Shown piece by piece: positions 21,603-33,595 of a stretch of DNA of 64,000 bases. This stretch comes from Halichondria panicea (taxonomy: Eukaryota > Porifera > Demospongiae > Suberitida > Halichondriidae), in NCBI RefSeq assembly GCF_963675165.1, contig NC_087382.1, positions 5,309,963 through 5,373,962 on the forward strand. Reading direction: 5' to 3'. Both the position numbers and the translations under genes were made by a program. The stretch's first letter is position 1. Every line of letters begins with the position of its first letter. Below the pieces are notes generated by a model. The model did no database searches. It saw nothing but the letters and a program-made list of their open reading frames with translations, and had not been told where the DNA came from.

Positions 21603-23144
21603 ATGAGACAAACTAACTCTACGAGCGAAGGCAGCCCTCTGGTATCAAGGAATGGCTGTTGCAAGTACAGAGTGAGATGGTTTTATTCCAAAGGAGCATT
21701 TCTCGTTCTGGTCTGGATTATGCTGTTGACTATAGCCTGTATATCAGTGTCTCATATATTTCGTAACGTCAATTTTGTAATTTCAAAATGGCTATTTGCT
21801 ATTCCTATTGTGTTTTGTTTGTTGGGAGCTGTTTTCTCAGGATGGCTAGCCAACGCTAAGCTGGGGAACTACAGCGTGATGAAATACAGTTTTGTACTGT
21901 TGTTTCTTACAACTTTGTTTTCTAGTGCCGTCACCCTAGTTCCTGGCATTGCTCATTACGTGTATGTTGTGAGTGTCGTGTACTGCATAGGCGGGAGTCT
22001 CTCTATAGTAGCTGTGGTAGCATGCTTTGTTACCTTATTACAGCTTGGCCTGGATCAGATGCCTGATGCTTCACCTTCCAATATCACTAGTTTTATTGCC
22101 TGGTTTGTATTCAGTATCTATGCTGGTGTTTGGATCCCGAACGTTTCTAATTTACCCATTTCATCTGGTACTTTGTGTAGTCAAATGCCATACTGGGTTG
22201 TCCAACTTTACAGTTTGCTGCCACCTTTGTGTATGAGTGCTGTTCTTATTCTTGATTTTCTCCTAGCTAAGAAATGGCTTATAATTGAGCCAAAGTCACC
22301 TCAGTCTCTAACAACCATCTACCGTGTTCTCAAGTTTGCAGCCAAGCACAAGGCTCCCCTCAATCGCAGTGCTCTCACATATTGGGAGGAAAACGTACCT
22401 TCGAGAATGGACCTGGGAAAGTCAAGATATGGTGGACCATTCACTACGGACCAAGTTGAAGATGTGAAGACCATCCTACGTTTGTTACCCCTCTGCTTAA
22501 CACTATGGCTTCTTGGGTGCTCACTTGCAATATTCCATCCACCACATGAAACATTGTATCTCCCCGATATGAACAGTTATGTTTCAGAGCTTCTGGCCTT
22601 AATCACATACAACTCTTGGTGGTGTGGTATGGTTTGGACTGTCTTTTATGAATTTATTCTATACCCTGTGATTCGTAATAGGCTTCCCAGCATTCTTAGA
22701 AAAATCGGAATCATTTCTTTCTTAATCACGGCTCTCAATATTGTGCTTGTAATTCTAGGACTAGTCCACTACTATCACAGTGATTTAATGGAAGTTCATT
22801 ATGTCATTGTGATATTATATTCAGTTTCTCAAGGTTTGCTCACAATGTTGCTTGCTAGTGCCATGCTGCAGTTAGTTTGTGCTCAGGCTCCATACAACAT
22901 GAGAGGAGTGTTTGGAGGGTGTATAACATTTGCGTTGATGTCACCTTCGATTATCAGCCATTCTTTTCCATTGAAATTCACATTAAGAATATTATATGGG
23001 ATTAAAGCCGCTGTCAGTCTGCTTGGATTCATCGTGTACTGCCTCCTGGCTCGCTGGTACAAAAGGAGAGTTAGAGACGAGGACTACAATGTACAAGCTG
23101 TTGTGGAGGAGGTGTATGATCGATACTTGTCAGCTCAACATTGA
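21603..23144 (+). CDS. Intronless POT/SLC15-like MFS transporter T3
   Basis: 513 aa from the ATG conserved in all copies (gttATGagacaaac) to TGA. An in-frame ATG 15 bp earlier is not conserved. Predicted cytosolic N-tail (about 25 residues, with EGSPLV), then about 12 TM segments. The TM2-3 loop is near residues 79-90, GLDQMPDAS near 149-157, a cytosolic central loop near 225-290 contains [10 protein letters not shown] and [17 protein letters not shown], and the C-tail is RRVRDEDYN...YLSAQH. The family normally moves peptides, histidine or related solutes across plasma or lysosomal membranes. Oddities: the loop reads SGWLANAKLG, with Asn at residue 84 instead of the Asp in every other copy; also ASPSN for ASSSN and TTDQ for TTEQ. 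No ExxER motif. Closest to T8. Confidence 0.8.
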   Translation: MRQTNSTSEGSPLVSRNGCCKYRVRWFYSKGAFLVLVWIMLLTIACISVSHIFRNVNFVISKWLFAIPIVFCLLGAVFSGWLANAKLGNYSVMKYSFVLLFLTTLFSSAVTLVPGIAHYVYVVSVVYCIGGSLSIVAVVACFVTLLQLGLDQMPDASPSNITSFIAWFVFSIYAGVWIPNVSNLPISSGTLCSQMPYWVVQLYSLLPPLCMSAVLILDFLLAKKWLIIEPKSPQSLTTIYRVLKFAAKHKAPLNRSALTYWEENVPSRMDLGKSRYGGPFTTDQVEDVKTILRLLPLCLTLWLLGCSLAIFHPPHETLYLPDMNSYVSELLALITYNSWWCGMVWTVFYEFILYPVIRNRLPSILRKIGIISFLITALNIVLVILGLVHYYHSDLMEVHYVIVILYSVSQGLLTMLLASAMLQLVCAQAPYNMRGVFGGCITFALMSPSIISHSFPLKFTLRILYGIKAAVSLLGFIVYCLLARWYKRRVRDEDYNVQAVVEEVYDRYLSAQH

Positions 23145-23967
23145 CTAAATTTTGTTCTGTTACGACTGCATGATACGTTTTATCCTCTGTCTTTTTGTCG
23201 ATCATACATGTTCAGAACAATTATACGTAAATGAGTGAACTATATACATGTAGCATTGTGTTTGGGTGTGTTGGTATGTGTACTGGCGTGGTGTGTTGTG
23301 ATCTATCTTGATCTACCCTGTTCTATCCTGATGTGTTTTGTTATGTATTTATCACACTATTGTTGTGTGATCACTTTTGTTATGATTATCATGCACCTTT
23401 CGTTTCTGGATTGTTCTGGACTATTCTCGATTATTCTCTTATTCTCGATCAGCCCCCTGGGACTTAACTCTTATAAATAGCATTACCTTTTTCAATTGTT
23501 GTTGTTGCTGATACCATGTACTTATTGTGAATTTACTTATGAAGTAAAAAATGTTTATTGGCAGTCAATCTCTGAACTTGAAACAATAGCAATAAATAGT
23601 CTAGCCTGTCTAGCTATATACTGTTTTGCATGGTTGCAAGAAGAATCCAACAGGCTGTTTTGCACACATAATTAGTTAAATTATTCTCTAATACAGTCAT
23701 GCAATTTATCATTGGACATCTTTGATTATCTTTGAGCTTGTATTAACGATCAATGCATGTACAAATACGCTCATAGCAACATAATTATTATGGCCATTTG
23801 GGAGAAATCTGTTGAAGTTCCACCATGCACTATAACTATGTTGACTTATTGTACGAACCACTCCATGCATGGGCACTGTATGAATAGATTCACTCAGGTG
23901 TGTCTCTGAGCACTGGATATGATGAAGAATAGATTCACTCAGGATCGTTGCCACCAATAGATATTGT
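23145..23967. other. Array downstream block (copy 2)
   Basis: Same block as 17892-18787. It ends abruptly at 'ccaccaatagatattg', where T4 coding sequence begins in place of the usual 'cgcaaccgtccc'. Confidence 0.65.
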
Positions 23968-24469
23968 CTTTTATGAATTTGTTCTATACCCTGTGATTCG
24001 TAACAGGCTTCCCAGCATTCTTAGAAAAATCGGAATCATTTCTTTCTTAATCACGGCTCTCAACATTGTGTTTGTAATTCTAGGACTAGTCCACTACTAT
24101 CACAGTGATTTAATGGCAGTTCATTATGTCATTGTGATATTATATTCAGTTTCTCAAGGTATGTTCATAATGTTGCTTGCTAGTGCCGTGCTGCAGTTAG
24201 TTTGTGCTCAGGCTCCATACAACATGAGAGGAATGTTTGGAGGGTGTATAACACTTTCGTTGATGTTACCTTCGATTATCAGCTATTCTTTACCATTTAA
24301 ATTCACATTACCAATACTATATGGGATTAAAGCCGCTGTCAGTCTGCTTGGATTCATCGTGTACTGCCTCCTGGCTCGCTGGTACAAGAGGAGAGTTAGA
24401 GACAAGGACTACAATGTACAAGCTGTTGTGGAGGAGGTGTATGATCGATACTTGTTAGCTCAACATTGA
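23968..24469 (+). pseudogene. 5'-truncated POT-like transporter T4 (C-terminal third only)
   Basis: Opens at 'tcttttatgaatttgttcta', equal to about residue 350 of the full protein, and stays in frame to the TGA at 24467-24469 (FYEFVLYPVIRN...[13 protein letters not shown]...YLLAQH). The N-terminal two thirds, its ATG and 5' flank are deleted. The join to the preceding downstream block is at 23966-23970. The remaining frame is open but has no proper start. Confidence 0.9.
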
Positions 24470-25427
24470 CTAAATTTTGTTCTGTTACGACTGCATGATA
24501 TGTTTTATCCTCTGTCTTTTTGTCGATCATACATCTTCAGAACAATTATACGTAAATGAGTGAACTATATACATGTAGCATTGTGTTTGGGTGTGTTGGT
24601 ATGTGTACTGGCGTGGTGTGTTGTGATCTATCTTGATCTACCCTATTCTATCCTGATGTGTTTTGTTATGTATTTATCACACCATTGTTGTGTGATCACT
24701 TTTGTTATGATTATTATGCACCTTTCGTTTCTGGATTGTTCTGGACTATTCTCGATTATTCTCTTATTCACGATCAGCCCCCTGGGACCTGACTCTTATA
24801 AATAGCATTACCTTTTTCAATTGTTGTTGTTGCTGATACCATGTACTTATTGTGCATTTACCTTGTTACTTACGAAGTAAAAAATGTTTATTGGCAGTCA
24901 ATCTCTGAACTTGAAACAATAGCAATAAATAGTCTAGCCTGTCTAGCTATATACTCTTTTGCATGGTTGCAAGAAGAATCCAACAGGCTGTTTTTTGCAC
25001 ATATAATTAGTTAAATCATTCTCTAATACAGTCATGCAATTTATCATTGGACACCTTTGATTATCATTGAGCTTGTATTAACGATCAATGCATGTACAAA
25101 TACTGAAACTACGCTCATAGCAACATGATTATTATGGCCATTTGGGAGAAATCTGTTAAGTTCCACCGTGCACTATAACTATGTTGACTTATTGTACGAA
25201 CCACTCCATGGCACTGACTGTATGAATAGATTCACTCAGGTGTGTCTCTGAGCACTGGATATGATGAAGAATAGATTCACTCAGGATTGTTGCCACCAAT
25301 AGATATTGCGCAACCGTCCCTATAATTAGATATATCTGTGTGTGTGTGTGTGTGTCTGTGTCTGTTATGAGACAAACTAACTCTATACGAACGAAGGCAG
25401 CCCTCTGGTATCAAGGAATGGCTGCTA
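24470..25427. other. Array downstream block (copy 3) and stub of a decayed transporter
   Basis: Repeats the downstream block, then a (GT)n run, ATG at 25368 and about 60 bp of the psi-type N-terminus ('ggcagccctctggtatcaag'). It breaks off at 'ggctgctag', where DNAJC13 intron sequence starts. Confidence 0.65.
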
Positions 25428-28400
25428 GTATATGAATTTACCAGTTCAACTTTTGAGTGAAGGACACTTATAAAGTCATGACTTTGTAGATATATACATT
25501 TTCAAAAGGGTTGTATGCAATCACTAATTTATGGGCAAAAGTACTGTCCTCCGTCTTTTTTCACTGATTTTTATCCCCATGAATCGAGCCTGTACACAAC
25601 CACTGTATACATACAGCGTGCATGCATGACATGGCTTCTTGTAATTATATCGCTTTGTCTTGTGTTGCAGCCCATGAATTGGTACTGGAAGTGTTCCAAG
25701 CCCTCACTTCAAACACTCAGATTGTCAAGGAGAGCATTCAAAAAGGTTGGGCTTGCATATTACACACACATAAGCACACACATTAATTAATTGACACAGT
25801 GTTTAATTGGTGTGTCCTGTACAGCATGTGCCTTGTTACTGAATGGCTTGTACGTATCATTGGCATGCACATTATCTTCCATATTCTACTAATATATGTA
25901 CATGTATATACATTTCAGAGATCCATCCGTAAATAGAATACCTGCGATCTGCCATCGTAACAAGAATGCCTTGCCTGGTTGCATGGTTGGGGTTAGTATA
26001 GTAATATACACGTACAGAAAACACAGATACTAACTGGTGTACTACTCAAGGCTCCTCTGCCCATACAGGTGCCCTGATTTACCTCCTTCAGTTGTTCTGC
26101 AACTCTCAGAACCCGACCGTTCGTGAAGAGACTGCCTCCCTTCTTGCCAAGATGATTACTGACAAATTGGTGGGTCCTAAAGTGAGAATTGTCCTCTCCA
26201 AGTTCTTACCTCTAATCTTCATGGACGCCATGCGAGACAACTCTGAGGCCAGCGTTCACATGTTCGAGAGTGAGTAAACACAAAAGATTAAACTGTGAAT
26301 TGGTGCATGGTAGCTTCCTAATTAAGTACCAAAGGGTCACGCTCTTGGAAATTGCATTAACAGTTACTGGTATGTTGTGAATTTAGGTGTTTTAGTTCTC
26401 TTGCTCAATTAAAAGAACCTCTTTGTAACACAAAGGATTAAAGTGTAAAATGGTCGTGTAGCTTCGTTAATTAAGGTCACGCTTTAGTGCATTAACGGTT
26501 ACTGGTATGTAGGTTGAAAAACCAGGTTGTTATGTTTGTGTCAAACACACAAAATGAATGTACGCAGTTACTTTCATTATATATTATTCTTTCTCTTGTT
26601 CCATTGAAAGAAATTCTTTGTAATTTCAGACAATCAGGAGAACCCGGAGCTAATTTGGAACGACGAGGCCAGAGAGAAAGTGTCGGGAGTAGTGTCTAAA
26701 ATGAATAAGGAATGAGTTGAGAGTTTCGGTGGTTTACGTTGTATTTAATTTGACTCAGGTAATGGAGCGTTGTTCACTTCAGTAGAAAACAATTCAGAAG
26801 TTTCCCTGATGTGTGAATATATGTAGTCACTAGCTAACTTTGAATGGCCATAAACTATTCAAATTCAAAGTAAAAAAGATGCATTCTGTAACTGTATAAC
26901 GATCTCATGGTATGTTAGTTTAAATAACTTTTTTCCCTATAATAGGTTCTTCCTCAAGCAGAAGGAAGACCCCGACACTCTGTGGAGGTTGCCCGACAAT
27001 TTGAGGTGGTCTATTCACAGGTACAAGGGGAGATCATGGTGGGCGGAGTCTTCTTAAGGATATTTATATCGCAGCCTACTTGGGTGAGTGTCCACTGATC
27101 GACTAAACGTACTAGATGTTCCTAGCTATTGCTGTTATGAATTGTATGATTATGTACGTATCTGCCTTTACATGTAGCATAATTTTATTGTGTAGGTTCT
27201 GAGGAAACCAAAGGAGTTTCTGATATCACTACTCGACAAGTTTGGACAACTCTCACAGTCTGCTCATCCTGATGTGAGTGAATATTTTATGTGCTAAATG
27301 TGTTTGTGTGTTTTATAGTAAAAATTAGTCACATATATCTACTGTTGTTACGGTACTTTTGTTGAGGGGTTAATTAGAAAAGATGTGCAATTATTAAAAT
27401 GTACGTATAATAAATTTGTTGTTACACCAAAATTCCGTTCAAATTTATTCTGCATTTACACTGTATAACTCCAATTGTTAGACTTACTATCCTAACCCCC
27501 CCCCCCCCCTCCAGGGAGAGATCCTGGAGACAGTGACAGAGGCTTGTGTTTGTCTCTTTACTGCCCAACCATCACTAGCGGACCAGGTAAGCTCCTAGAG
27601 TGATGGAAGCTAGCCCCTCTTAACGATCACCCGTGCGTGGTGGAAAGGTCAACCATGCATGCATGTACCATAACAAATTAATTGATAATTATTCTGTAAT
27701 TATCAGTCCTCTCAATCTATCTCCGGTTCTTGTTCCAGGTTCCACCGCTGGGTCACATTCCCAGGATCCTGGCCCGAATGAAGGCTGACAACGAAGTTAT
27801 TCCAAAAGCTTGTCTTCAGGTCACACACATACTGGCGGACAGCGAGGTAAAAATACAATACATTCATAATACAACTGTACAAGTAATAAGAGTCAAACGT
27901 ACCTGCTACACGTTATGTAATGTTGCTCACCATTCTCATTTACCTTTGATTTAGTGAAGCACTTTTTCTATCTAAGCTTGCGGGTTGTACAAAATTAATG
28001 AATGTGTCAAGCTTGTCTTAGTTTCTCTTTTTCTGTGGTTACTGTACCAGTAAAATAATAATTTAGCTCGATAAGCATCCATTTTTATTTTCTATTGCCA
28101 GTATTGAGTTGGTTGTTAAGGTTAACTTTTACAGGTTTGTGTGCGAACGATGTCCAAGTGTGACACAGTGGTTCCGTTGATCTGTGCCATGAAGAAGAGG
28201 AAAGACAGTGTACACGTTGCCGCAGAGACCATCAAAAAGCTGTATGACCTCATGATTCCCGAGCTAGTGGTACAGGTATGTGAATGTATGGAATACTAGG
28301 AACTATAATTGATTGACATATTCACATACGTGTTAATAAGTGACTCCTCCCTGTTCCACGTACACAGGCCGTGAATGGAGAGTTGATTCCGTTCCTACTG

Positions 28401-29054
28401 AAGCTGCTTGAGGATCCTCTGTCTGAGTGTGACAAGCCGTCAGCTGCTAAAGCACTCATAGCTGAGTCACTCAAGAACATGGCTAAAGACCTCGCCAATG
28501 GAGAGAGGGTCAGTACATAGCTCAAAACAAAATAGTACCCCACAGATTAATCATAGTTGAACCATAATTATGTATTATACAGCTTGAGGATGTACCTGTA
28601 CATGTACATTGTAGCTCTTCTATGATCATTAGTATGAACCAAAACTCAACCTAAATAAGCAAATGTGTAGACGATGATGATTAATTAATGATGACCGCTC
28701 CCTGTAGTAGTATTGCACTGACAATTTGTGTGAATTTGCTTATCATCAATCTTGTTTGCCAGGAAGTTTAACGAATCACACGCTCACCCACCCCCTTCTC
28801 CACACACACACCCACAACCACAGATATTAGAGATACTGGAAAAATCCCCTGTGTGGTCGGCGTACAAAGACCAGAAACATGATCTCTTTCTTACCAACAC
28901 GACTGTATCTGGTTACCTTACGGGTCCGTCTGGCGTAGCTGGTTACCTCACGGCTGGAAGCTCATCGTCGGCTAACAATGCAAACAGTTCTGCCCCACCC
29001 CCACTAGAGCCGCCGGAGGACACACCCACTGGCGATGATGACGATGATGACTAG
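25428..29054 (+). pseudogene. DNAJC13 3'-end duplicate, copy 2
   Basis: Begins in the intron after exon 16 and carries counterparts of exons 17-26: 25671-25745, 26069-26269, 26630-26711, 26946-27083, 27196-27273, 27515-27586, 27739-27846, 28135-28275, 28368-28508, 28824-29054. Two lesions rule out a normal product: the donor after 26711 is AT instead of GT (aaggaATGAGT), and exon 20 lacks one T ('gacaatttgagg' for 'gacaattttgagg'), which shifts frame near 27000. There is no promoter-proximal part of the gene. Many changes against the parent are silent or intronic. Confidence 0.9.
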
Positions 29055-30524
29055 CTGTATCTTAGGTTGTTATATAATTGTATTTGAGTTGTGAGTACAA
29101 AAACTGCTTTCTATTTTTAAAGTCTGTAATAATTAATAATTGTATCGTGGATTTTGAGGTACATGACATAATACATTTTAATTTTGATTATGGTAAAGAT
29201 CATACAGTTGAAAACTGATAATCATGTATGACTGTGTGAAAGTGTCGCTTTGTGATGTCAGGAGTGCATGAATATTGAGTCATGCACTCCTAGGTCCTGG
29301 TGATGTGAACTGTACGTGATTTGGATCTGAGGCAGTTCTTAGTTCAGATCAAAGTTCGCATTAAATTTATGCATGCATGCATATCGGCGTATTCCTCTGG
29401 AATGATGGTGCATGGCGCTTATGAATAATCAAACAGCTGCCGGATGAAAACGGATGTACGAAAAACAAGAAGCTGATTTTTCGCCCGACAATGTATAGGT
29501 CTACCTATGAACAACATTATAATTAAAAATGATAGTCCATGCAATTCTAAAAAAAATTTTTGGCATGACGTTTGCAATATAATTTTATGATCTGTGTCTG
29601 ATAAATTGCATAATATTCTGTTGAAGTTCCACCATGCTCTAGTGTAAATTATCGTTTTTATGTCAGGTAACCTGCATGAACGTATATGCATGATTGTCGA
29701 TCTTCAGCATATCAAGTCTCTGCTGCTCATACTGCATGCATGCATGATGTAAACCACATTGAAAATAATAACCAACACCAACCCATTTTGTTTACGTCCT
29801 TTTAATTTAACCATTAGATCTAGCTACATGCTTATTTTTTAACTCCAACTGTGTTCCTTAGTTTGAAGAACTGAAGAGATATCATTGGAGCAGCTCAGCC
29901 AGCCCTATACTTCCTCCCATTTTAGCCTTATTTGTACACTTTCTTCCCCAAATCGTATACATTTAGATCGCTTTTTTCTATTTTTGACTCAACCCTAATA
30001 CTAGACGTCTAAGGCTTGACAAATACAAGTGCTATACGGTATAATTATACTTGATATTTCTCTGTGGCTGTTTTAGTTTCATTTTTCCAGTATATATAAT
30101 TATGTATTAGACGGTACAATTATATTAACTGTATGAATGTGGTATGAGGTTTGTTTTGATCGTTAATGGGAGAGGTATTTTGTTTTTCCAAATGTACATA
30201 TTCACCATTCTTCGCCATGTAGTATATATGCAAACAGTTTGTCAATGGGCACTTATTTTGATGCTTTTTGAGCTTGTATTAACAATCGATGGGATATTAA
30301 TACTGAAAATTAAAGCAATAACATGACTCTGCTCATGACTATATTTAGTCAAAGTAGTAAACCACTTCGTTCAACATTTACATACGTACATGCACAAGTG
30401 CATTGCATGATTGTGCATGCATGTATCTTCATGCATATGCATATATATAGGCCTACTGCAAGAACTATATTTAGTATTAGTGTTTAGCAGCCATCCCTAT
30501 ATACATGTGCACTGTGTGTCTGTT
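29055..30524. other. Array unit spacer (copy 2)
   Basis: Counterpart of 14836-16330, with the hairpin near 29260 and the conserved upstream box near 30237-30325. It lacks about 110 bp present before T2 (16175-16285). Confidence 0.65.
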
Positions 30525-32084
30525 ATGAGACAAACTAACTCTACGAGCGGAGGCAGTCCTCTGGTATCAAGGAATGGCTGTTGCAAGTACAGAGTGAGGT
30601 GGTTCTACTCCAAGGGAGCCTTTCTTATTCTGGTCTGGAATATACTGTTGACCATAGCCTGTATGTCAGTGTCTAATATATTCCGTAAACAACATGATGT
30701 CAATTTTGTAATTTCAAAATGGCTACTTGCTATCCCTATTGTGTTCGGTGTTTTTGGAGCTGTTTTCTCAGGATGGTTAGCTGACGCTAAGCTGGGAAAC
30801 TATAGAGTGATGAAATACAGTTTTGTATTGTTGTTTCTTATAACTTTGCTTTCTAGTGTCTTCACCCTAGTTCCTGGGATTGCTCAATACGTGTATGTTG
30901 TGAGCGTCGTGTACTGCATAGGCGGGAGTCTTTTTACAGTAGCTGTGGTAGCATGCTTTGCTACCTTATTACAGCTTGGCCTGGATCAGATGCCTGATGC
31001 TTCATCTTCCAATATTACTAGTTTTATTGCCTGGTTTGTATTCAATATCTATGCTGGTGTTTGGATCCAAAAAGTTTCCAATTTTCCCATTATATCTGGT
31101 GCTTTGTGTAGCAGTCAAATACCATACTGTAACTGGGTTGTCCAACTTTACAGTTTGCTGCCACCTTTGTGTGTGAGTGCTGTTCTTATTCTTAATTTTC
31201 TCCTAGCTAAGAAATGGCTTATAATTGAGCCAAAGTCACCTCAGTCTCTAACAACCATCTACCGTGTTCTCAAGTTTGCAGCCAAGCACAAAGCTCCCCT
31301 CAATCGCAGTGCTCTCACATATTGGGAGGAAAACGTACCTTCAAGAATGGACCTGGGAAAGTCAAGATACGGTGGACCATTCACTACAGAGCAAGTTGAA
31401 GATGTGAAGACCATCCTACGTTTGTTACCCCTATGTTTAACACTATGGCTTCTTGAGTGCTCACTTGCAATATTCCATCCACCACATGGAACATTGTATC
31501 TTCCCGATGTGAATAGTTATGTTTCAGAGCTTTTGGCCTTAATTACATACAACTCTTGGTGGTGTGGTATGGTTTGGACGGTCTTTTATGAATTTGTTCT
31601 ATACCCTGTGATTCGTAATAGGCTTCCCAGCATTCTTAGAAAAATCGGAATCATTTCTTTCTTAATCACGGCTCTCAACATTGTGTTTGTAATTCTAGAA
31701 CTAGTCCACTACTATCACAGTGATTTAGTGGCAATTCATTATGTCATTGTGATATTACATTCAGTTTCTCAAGGTTTGTTCACAATGTTGCTTGCTAGTG
31801 CCATGCTGCAGTTAGTTTGTGCTCAGGCTCCATACAACATGAGAGGAGTGTTTGGAGGGTGTATGGTACTTGCGTTTATGTCACCTTCAATTATCAACTA
31901 TTCTTTTCCATTGAAATTCACATTAACGATAATATGTGGGATTAAAGCCGCTGTCAGTCTGCTTGGATTCATCGTGTACTGCCTCCTGGCTCGCTGGTAC
32001 AAGAGGAGAGTTAGAGACGAGGACTACAATGTACAAGCTGTTGTGGAGGAGGTGTATGATCGATACTTGTCAGCTCAACCTTGA
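30525..32084 (+). CDS. Intronless POT/SLC15-like MFS transporter T5
   Basis: 519 aa from the conserved MRQ start. The frame is open for another 38 codons upstream with an ATG at 30411, but that stretch is flank sequence not conserved before T3, T8 or T9. [38 protein letters not shown] and the C-tail (ending AQP, not AQH) are intact. Relative to T6/T7 it has an insertion of three residues in the extracellular loop (CSSQIPYCNW). ExxER is absent as in all copies. Plausibly a functional membrane transporter; substrate unknown. Confidence 0.8.
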   Translation: MRQTNSTSGGSPLVSRNGCCKYRVRWFYSKGAFLILVWNILLTIACMSVSNIFRKQHDVNFVISKWLLAIPIVFGVFGAVFSGWLADAKLGNYRVMKYSFVLLFLITLLSSVFTLVPGIAQYVYVVSVVYCIGGSLFTVAVVACFATLLQLGLDQMPDASSSNITSFIAWFVFNIYAGVWIQKVSNFPIISGALCSSQIPYCNWVVQLYSLLPPLCVSAVLILNFLLAKKWLIIEPKSPQSLTTIYRVLKFAAKHKAPLNRSALTYWEENVPSRMDLGKSRYGGPFTTEQVEDVKTILRLLPLCLTLWLLECSLAIFHPPHGTLYLPDVNSYVSELLALITYNSWWCGMVWTVFYEFVLYPVIRNRLPSILRKIGIISFLITALNIVFVILELVHYYHSDLVAIHYVIVILHSVSQGLFTMLLASAMLQLVCAQAPYNMRGVFGGCMVLAFMSPSIINYSFPLKFTLTIICGIKAAVSLLGFIVYCLLARWYKRRVRDEDYNVQAVVEEVYDRYLSAQP

Positions 32085-32985
32085 CTAAATTTTGTTTTGT
32101 TACGACTGCATGATACGTTTTATCCTCTGTCTTTTTGTCGATCATACATGTTCAGAACAATTATACGTAAATGAGTGAACTATATACATGTAGCATTGTG
32201 TTTGGCTGTGTTGGTATGTGTACTGGCGTGGTGTGTTGTGATCTATCTTGATCTACCCTATTCTATCCTGATGTGTTTTGTTATGTATTTATCACACCAT
32301 TGTTGTGTGATCACTTTTGTTATGATTATCATGCACCTTTCGTTTCTGGATTGTTCTGGACTATTCTCGATTATTCTCTTATTCTCGATCAGCCCCCTGG
32401 GACTTGACTCTTATAAATAGCATTACCTTTTTTAATTGTTGTTGTTGCTGATACCATGTACTTATTGTGAATTTACCTTGTTACTTACGAAGTAAAAAAT
32501 GTTTATTGGCAGTCAATCTCTGAACTTGAAACAATAGCAATAAATAGTATAGCCTGTCTAGCTATAATTATACTCTTTTGCATGGTTGCAAGAAGAATCC
32601 AACAGGCTGTTTTGCACACATAATTAGTTTAATCATTCTCTAATACAAGTATGCAATTTATCATTGGACACCTTTGATTATCTTTGAGCTTGTATTAACG
32701 ATCAATGCATGTACAAATACTGAAACTACGCTCATAGCAACATGATTATTATGGCCATTTGGGAGAAATCTGTTGAAGTTCCACCGTGCACTATAACTAT
32801 GTTGACTTATTGTACGAACCACTCCATGGGCACTGACTGTATGAATAGATTCACTCAGGTGTGTCTCTGAGCACTGGATATGATGAAGAATAGATTCACT
32901 CAGGATTGTTGCCACCAATAGATATTGCGCAACCGTCCCTATAATTAGATATATCTGTGTGTGTGTGTCTGTGTGTGTGTCTGTT
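32085..32985. other. Array downstream block (copy 4)
   Basis: Same content as 17892-18787, with the AATAAA and the (GT)n run before the next decayed copy. Confidence 0.65.
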
Positions 32986-33010
32986 ATGAGACAAACTAAC
33001 TCTATACGAA

Positions 33011-33515
33011 TGAAAGCACCGCAGGTGCTGATGCCTCGGTGAAGATGCCAAAGCTACATAACATAAAGCTACTGATAATTTTGCTGCATGCAAAAACTCA
33101 CAGAGTGGGTAATGATCGACCATTATTATTGTTAAAAACGATTGATGCCAAAAGTTCAAGTCTAAAATTAATGGCATTAGCAGAGCCTTGCAGCTCTCTT
33201 CTCACTCTTGCAGCTAGCGTTTTAGTGCAGAGCTAACTACTAAGTAGAGTAGCAACACTCTGTAAACAAGTTTGGCTACGTGCTCTTCTGAAAAGACTGC
33301 AATGGCATTCCAAGTAAGCAAAACTAGGTATAACTCGAGAACGAAGCATTATTTTGTAAATCCACGAATTAAAATCCAAGTAAATATGACTAGAAGCCTA
33401 TAGAAACTCTTACTTGCACTTGATTCATCCTTAAGCAGCTGTAGCAGTCTACACAGACACGCAGACACACAAACACACTACCGTATACCTCGCTTGCGCA
33501 TGCGCACCGAGGCAT
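33011..33515 (-). mobile_element. Non-autonomous mobile element, 505 bp, flanked by AA/TT (copy 2)
   Basis: Reverse-orientation copy of the element at 3530-4074, from tgaaagcaccgc to cgcatgcgcaccgaggcat. The host reads 'tatacgaacgaagg' in sister copies and 'tatacgaa[element]aacgaagg' here, a 2-bp target duplication (AA). Because only psi-2 carries it, it inserted after the array duplicated. Confidence 0.85.
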
Positions 33516-33595
33516 AACGAAGGCAGCCCTCTGGTATCAAGGAATGGCTGCTAGTGCAAGTACACGTACAAAGCTATTCCAACGAAGCATTTCTC

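Noticed and set aside
30411..30524. 38-residue N-terminal extension of T5, T6 and T7
   Set aside because: An in-frame ATG exists but the stretch is flank sequence that is different or absent before T3, T8 and T9, while the later ATG is conserved in every copy.
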